DNA of 64,000 nt from the NCBI RefSeq assembly GCF_014205075.1, contig NZ_JACHMU010000001.1, positions 1,736,001 to 1,800,000 of the forward strand, given 5' to 3'. The notes beneath the pieces were generated by a model. That model was not told the origin of the DNA, searched no databases, and worked only from the letters and a program-made list of their open reading frames with translations. The position numbers and the translations under genes were made by a program. Source of the DNA: Microbacterium ginsengiterrae. GTDB lineage: Bacteria; Actinomycetota; Actinomycetes; Actinomycetales; Microbacteriaceae. Shown piece by piece: positions 60,755 through 64,000 of the stretch. The first letter of the stretch is position 1; each line of letters begins with the position of its first letter.

Positions 60755-62177
60755 CGATCGGCCTTTCGACGGGCAGCGAATAGAGCTGCGTTCTCGTCGT
60801 CGCGGCGACCGCCGCGGCGAGTGTCACTGTACCAACGCGCCCCATGAAGATCGTCGCGGCCATGACGTACGTCGCGGATTGGGGCAGCTCCGCGGTCAGT
60901 CCCGTCGAGAGGCCGACGGTGCCGAACGCGGAGATGACGTCGAAGAGCACGTCCTCGGTCGAGGCCTTCGTGATCTGGGTGATCACGATCGTCGACAGAG
61001 CGACGATCGTCGCGCCCCATGCGACGACGCTCAGAGCGACGCGCTGCACGTCGCTGGGGATGCGGCGACCGAACACCTGCACGGACTGCCGGCCGCGCGC
61101 CTCGGACCACACGGCGAGGGCGAGCACGGCGAGCGTGGTGACCTTGATGCCGCCGGCGGTGGACGCCGACCCTCCACCGACGAACATGAGCATGGAGATC
61201 GCGAGCTTCGACGATCCGTTCAGCTCGCTGATCTCGATCACGCTGAAACCGCCCGACCTCGTCATGGCGGAGAGGAAGAAGGACTGGAACGTCGTGTCGA
61301 CGGCATCCATCGCCCCGAACGTCTTCGGGTTGTCGAACTCGAGGATGATGAACACGACCGCGCCGACGACGAGCAGGATCGCCGTCGTGATGAGGGTGAG
61401 CTTCGAGTGCAGCGACCACCGCTTGACATGGAAGTGGTGCTTGGCGAGCGTGTAGATGACCGGGAAGCCGATGCTGCCGAGGAAGACGCCCATCATGAGC
61501 ACGGTGAGCACGAAGTAGTCGTCCACGAACTCGACGACGCCGGTGGCGTTCGGGGCGAAGCCGGTGTTCGTGAACGCCATCGCGGAGTAGTACGGCGCCT
61601 CCCACAGGGCGGTGAGCGGGTGGATGCCCGCCATCACGAGGCCCGGGTACAGCAGAGCGGCCACGACCAGTTCGATGAGGATCAGCGACATGGCGACGGT
61701 CATCAGCAGCTGACCGACCTCGCCGAGTCGCACGGTCTGCCCCTCGTTCACGACCCCGCCGTGCGCGCGCAGCGGGTTGCTGTCTCCCGCTGCCAGGAGC
61801 TTGGCCCGAAGGCCGAGCTTCTTCGAGATCACCAGGCCCAGCACGGAGGCGAGGGTCAGCACGCCCATTCCGCCGATGTTCACGCCGAGGAACGTGAGCA
61901 CATGGCCGAAGGGCGACCAGTGGGTCGCCATGTCCACCGTCGAGAGCCCTGTGACGCAGATGGTGGACACCGCGGTGAAGAGTGCATCGTTCAGCGGTGT
62001 CACGGTTCCCGAGGCCGATGCGATCGGCAGGGAGAACAGGGCGGTGAACAGCAGGATCAGCGTCGCGAAGATGAGGATCGCGAAGCGCGACGGCGACGAT
62101 GTGATGAGCCGGCGCACCGCGTGCGCCAGGTCCCCCCAGCGCCCGCGAGAGGACGCCGACCAGCTGTTGCCGGACAT
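60747..62177 (-). CDS. TrkH/KtrB-family potassium channel subunit
   Basis: A 476-residue pore subunit with four MPM repeats. Selectivity-filter-like segments are STICVTGLSTV, AFTNTGFAPN, TRSGGFSV and AFGTVGLSTG. The Gly-containing filters favour K+ (KtrB type) uptake. GGGAGG is the ribosome binding site. The RCK gene overlaps its end, giving a two-gene K+ uptake system. Confidence 0.92.
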   Translation of the reverse strand: MSGNSWSASSRGRWGDLAHAVRRLITSSPSRFAILIFATLILLFTALFSLPIASASGTVTPLNDALFTAVSTICVTGLSTVDMATHWSPFGHVLTFLGVNIGGMGVLTLASVLGLVISKKLGLRAKLLAAGDSNPLRAHGGVVNEGQTVRLGEVGQLLMTVAMSLILIELVVAALLYPGLVMAGIHPLTALWEAPYYSAMAFTNTGFAPNATGVVEFVDDYFVLTVLMMGVFLGSIGFPVIYTLAKHHFHVKRWSLHSKLTLITTAILLVVGAVVFIILEFDNPKTFGAMDAVDTTFQSFFLSAMTRSGGFSVIEISELNGSSKLAISMLMFVGGGSASTAGGIKVTTLAVLALAVWSEARGRQSVQVFGRRIPSDVQRVALSVVAWGATIVALSTIVITQITKASTEDVLFDVISAFGTVGLSTGLTAELPQSATYVMAATIFMGRVGTVTLAAAVAATTRTQLYSLPVERPIVG

Positions 62178-62272
62178 CGCATCCTCCCGTGCTCGTCAGT
62201 GGCCGCTCGACACGGCGTCGTAACGAGCCCTCGTCATGGTACTCCGACCAGGGGGCGGCTAATCTGAACTTC

Positions 62273-62689
62273 ATGACGGACATCTTCGACGTGATCGCGG
62301 ACGGCACGAGGCGAGACATCCTCCAGCTTCTGCTGCGGCGGTCGACGGAGGGGGAGTCCGGCACGAGCGTGTCGCAGATCGTCAGTGAGCTCGGCATCAG
62401 CCAGCCGACCGTGTCGAAGCACCTCAAGGTCCTCCGGGATGCCGAACTCGTCAGCGTCCGCGAAGACGGGCAGCGCCGTTTCTACAGCCTCGAAGTCGAC
62501 CCCCTCGAGGTCGTCGACGATTGGCTGGTCCCCTTCCTCGTCGATGCGTTCGGCGAGGACGCGCCGGACATCGACTGGACCACGGTGCCGCTGCCCGACG
62601 GCGCGGCGCACGCCGCAGAGGTCGTCGGCCGCGCCGCGGCATCCGCCAAGCACGTCGTCACCACCGCGCTTCGGCGCCTCGGCGCCTGA
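62273..62689 (+). CDS. ArsR-family regulator
   Basis: A 138-residue winged-helix ArsR/SmtB protein. IFDVIADGTRRDILQLLLR, the recognition helix ELGISQPTVSKHLKVLRDAELV and the wing DGQRRFYSLE are present. No metal-binding cysteine pair is seen, so it may respond to something other than metal (SdpR-like). TAATCT (62260-62265) lies 7 bases before the ATG. It converges with the DrrB-like permease and may regulate that exporter. Confidence 0.88.
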   Translation: MTDIFDVIADGTRRDILQLLLRRSTEGESGTSVSQIVSELGISQPTVSKHLKVLRDAELVSVREDGQRRFYSLEVDPLEVVDDWLVPFLVDAFGEDAPDIDWTTVPLPDGAAHAAEVVGRAAASAKHVVTTALRRLGA

Positions 62690-62696
62690 CGCGGGA

Positions 62697-62725
62697 CAGG
62701 GCCCCCGGCTGCGCCGAGGACCCTG
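62697..62725. terminator. bidirectional hairpin between arsR and the ABC permease
   Basis: CAGGGCCCCCGGC (62697-62709) pairs with GCCGAGGACCCTG (62713-62725) at 11 of 13 positions around a 3-base loop, between the ends of two convergent genes. Confidence 0.55.
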
Positions 62726-62741
62726 CGCATGCGCGGGGCGG

Positions 62742-63554
62742 TCAGCGCGCTCCCGCCTTCCGGCGGAACAGCCACGCTCCCCACACCACTGCCGTGGCGA
62801 GGATGCCGATGCACCACACGATGGCCCAGGCGGGTTGCGTGCCCGCCGAGGATCCCATCAACAGACTGCGGATCGTCTCGACGATCGGGGTGATCGGCTG
62901 ATGCTCAGCGATCGGCTGCAGCCAGTCCGGCATGCTCGACACCGGCACGAACGCGCTGGAGAGGTACGGCAGGAACAGCAGGATGAAGCCGTACCCGTTG
63001 GCGCCCTCCGGCGACCCCGCCGCGAGCCCGATCGCGGCGAAGAGGTAGGTGATCGCCAGCAGATACAGCGTGAGGAACAGCGCCATGAGGATCCAGTCGC
63101 CCAACGACGCCGTCGGTCGGAAGCCCACCAGTACGCCGACCCCGACGACGATCGACGTGGCCACGAGGTTGCGCACAAGGCTGGCGATGACGTGCCCCGT
63201 GAGCACGGCTCCCGCCCGCACGGGCATGGTGCGGAAGCGATCGATGATGCCGGTACGCATGTCATTGGCCACGTACACGGCGGTGGAGGAGGCCCCGAAG
63301 CCGGCACACGTGAGGATGATCCCGGGGACGACGTAGTCGACGTAGGCCCCGGACGGGTCGATCGCACCGCCGAAGACCCAGGTGAACATCAGCATGAGCA
63401 TCACCGGCAGCAGGATCGCCATCAGGAGCGATTCGCCGTCGCGGAGCGAATGGCGAAGGCTCCGACCGAAGAACACGGACTCGGCGGTGAGGCCGCGCAG
63501 CGGCGGGCGGACGGCGGGGGTGGATGCCGCGACGGCGGACAGTGCAGTGGTCAT
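62742..63554 (-). CDS. DrrB-like ABC-2 permease (second exporter)
   Basis: A 270-residue ABC-2 permease with six helices, similar in layout to the gene at 31132. LLPVMLMLMFTWVFGGAIDPSG is the first helix motif and FLPYLSSAFVPVSSMP the last loop. It belongs with the DrrA-like ATPase whose gene precedes it (overlap 4 bases). The leader before helix 1 is longer (about 40 residues). The substrate is unknown. Confidence 0.9.
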   Translation of the reverse strand: MTTALSAVAASTPAVRPPLRGLTAESVFFGRSLRHSLRDGESLLMAILLPVMLMLMFTWVFGGAIDPSGAYVDYVVPGIILTCAGFGASSTAVYVANDMRTGIIDRFRTMPVRAGAVLTGHVIASLVRNLVATSIVVGVGVLVGFRPTASLGDWILMALFLTLYLLAITYLFAAIGLAAGSPEGANGYGFILLFLPYLSSAFVPVSSMPDWLQPIAEHQPITPIVETIRSLLMGSSAGTQPAWAIVWCIGILATAVVWGAWLFRRKAGAR

Positions 63555-64000
63555 CTCGATGTCCCTTCGCTCAGCGTGTCATGTGGGTCATGCCTCGACG
63601 ACGCACCGGAGTCGATGGAGCCGGTGACGGCGAGGAACACGTCGTCGAGTGTCGGTCGCCGCAGGGTGATGACGCCGTCGGCTCCCTCGCGGTCGAGTTC
63701 GTCGAGCGCGCGTCGCAGCCCGGTGACCGAGCCGTCGGTGGCGATCTCCCGCAGCAGGTCACCGGACGAATCGTGCAGCTCGACGGTGTCTCCGCCGATG
63801 CGGGATTTCAGCTCTGCGGCGGTCCCGAGGGCCGCCACCCTCCCGTCGTGCAGCACCGCGATGCGGTCGGCGAGCTGGTCGGCCTCCTCCAGATACTGCG
63901 TGGTCAGGAACACCGTGGTCCCCGCCGATGCCAGCGCGCGGATGATGCCCCACAGGTCGCGGCGACTGCGGGTGTCCAGCCCTGTGGTGGGCTCGTCGAG
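63551..64000 (-). CDS. DrrA-like ABC ATPase, C-terminal part (truncated at right edge)
   Basis: About 149 residues are visible; the N-terminus with Walker A lies beyond the right edge. LDEPTTGLDTRSRRDLW is Walker B and the D-loop, FLTTQYLEEADQLADRI the H-loop and helix, and RPTLDDVFLAVTG the DrrA-specific C-terminal motif. It overlaps the permease start by 4 bases, so they form an exporter. The operon start and its regulator cannot be seen here. Confidence 0.9.
   Translation of the reverse strand, partial: LDEPTTGLDTRSRRDLWGIIRALASAGTTVFLTTQYLEEADQLADRIAVLHDGRVAALGTAAELKSRIGGDTVELHDSSGDLLREIATDGSVTGLRRALDELDREGADGVITLRRPTLDDVFLAVTGSIDSGASSRHDPHDTLSEGTSR

Noticed and set aside
1..64000. CRISPR arrays, insertion sequences, prophage or integron elements
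   Set aside because: No regularly spaced repeats with unique spacers, no transposase, integrase or phage genes were seen.

Overview
The window is high-GC (roughly 70 percent by eye), gene-dense actinobacterial DNA. Gene content, GTG/TTG starts, HelR, SufU, the DtxR-type iron boxes and many probable leaderless genes point to the Microbacteriaceae, most likely Microbacterium or a close relative. This is inferred from protein resemblance and not proved. It reads as chromosomal core with a little accessory material: no insertion sequence, phage, integron or CRISPR array was seen. About 70 protein genes, one tRNA and one frameshifted gene are present. A gene enters at the left edge (FHA protein) and another leaves at the right edge (ABC ATPase).

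Layout. 1-5.4 kb: FHA protein, a divergent pair of small paralogues whose -10 boxes overlap, a stress-type SDR, and helR (RNA polymerase recycling, rifamycin tolerance) with a rifamycin-associated element upstream. 5.4-10.3 kb: sufS-sufU, an F420-reductase-like gene, a GntR regulator, an SDR and tRNA-Arg(ACG). 10.3-16.7 kb: L-serine dehydratase, hrpB helicase, flotillin and MarR. 16.7-22.3 kb: mixed accessory genes, including a frameshifted esterase, an arsenite-permease-like gene, lipoprotein, methyltransferase, P-loop kinase, RidA and Nudix. 22.3-31.9 kb: a kinase-like phosphotransferase, a YtrA-type GntR-ABC operon, lipoprotein, HAD hydrolase, a divergent MarR/hydrolase pair, SMP-30, a cell-wall transglycosylase-like protein, and a PadR-DUF1048-DrrA-DrrB exporter operon. 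32-38.7 kb: a stand-alone fumarate reductase/aspartate oxidase-like flavoprotein divergent from LysR, FUSC, M20 peptidase and MFS. 38.8-43.5 kb: an iron-siderophore locus under two iron boxes. 43.5-47.7 kb: AlkA-like glycosylase, an orphan winged-helix regulator, GNAT, and an MFS drug exporter with a structured leader. 47.8-57.6 kb: sbcD-sbcC, an aldo-keto reductase, nadE and a large Fe-S nuclease/RNase H/helicase. 57.6-64 kb: upp, tadA, proC, a Trk/Ktr potassium system, ArsR and a second DrrAB-like exporter.

Functional links. Iron acquisition (siderophore ABC uptake plus siderophore-interacting reductase) shares one regulatory region. Several drug or stress defences occur together: HelR, two DrrAB-like exporters, two MFS exporters and SbcCD. 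tRNA-Arg(ACG) is the expected substrate of TadA.

The most striking non-coding features are: (1) overlapping divergent -10 boxes at 858-864; (2) a leader at about 46.18-46.28 kb with a potential pseudoknot and a hairpin that hides the exporter's ribosome binding site; (3) a TANNNT box 6-7 bases before the start codon of about 24 genes, the signature of leaderless mRNAs; (4) a five-copy 19-bp tandem repeat that begins inside the stop region of the nuclease-helicase gene; and (5) the RAE upstream of helR. All functions are inferred from sequence alone; no database search was run.
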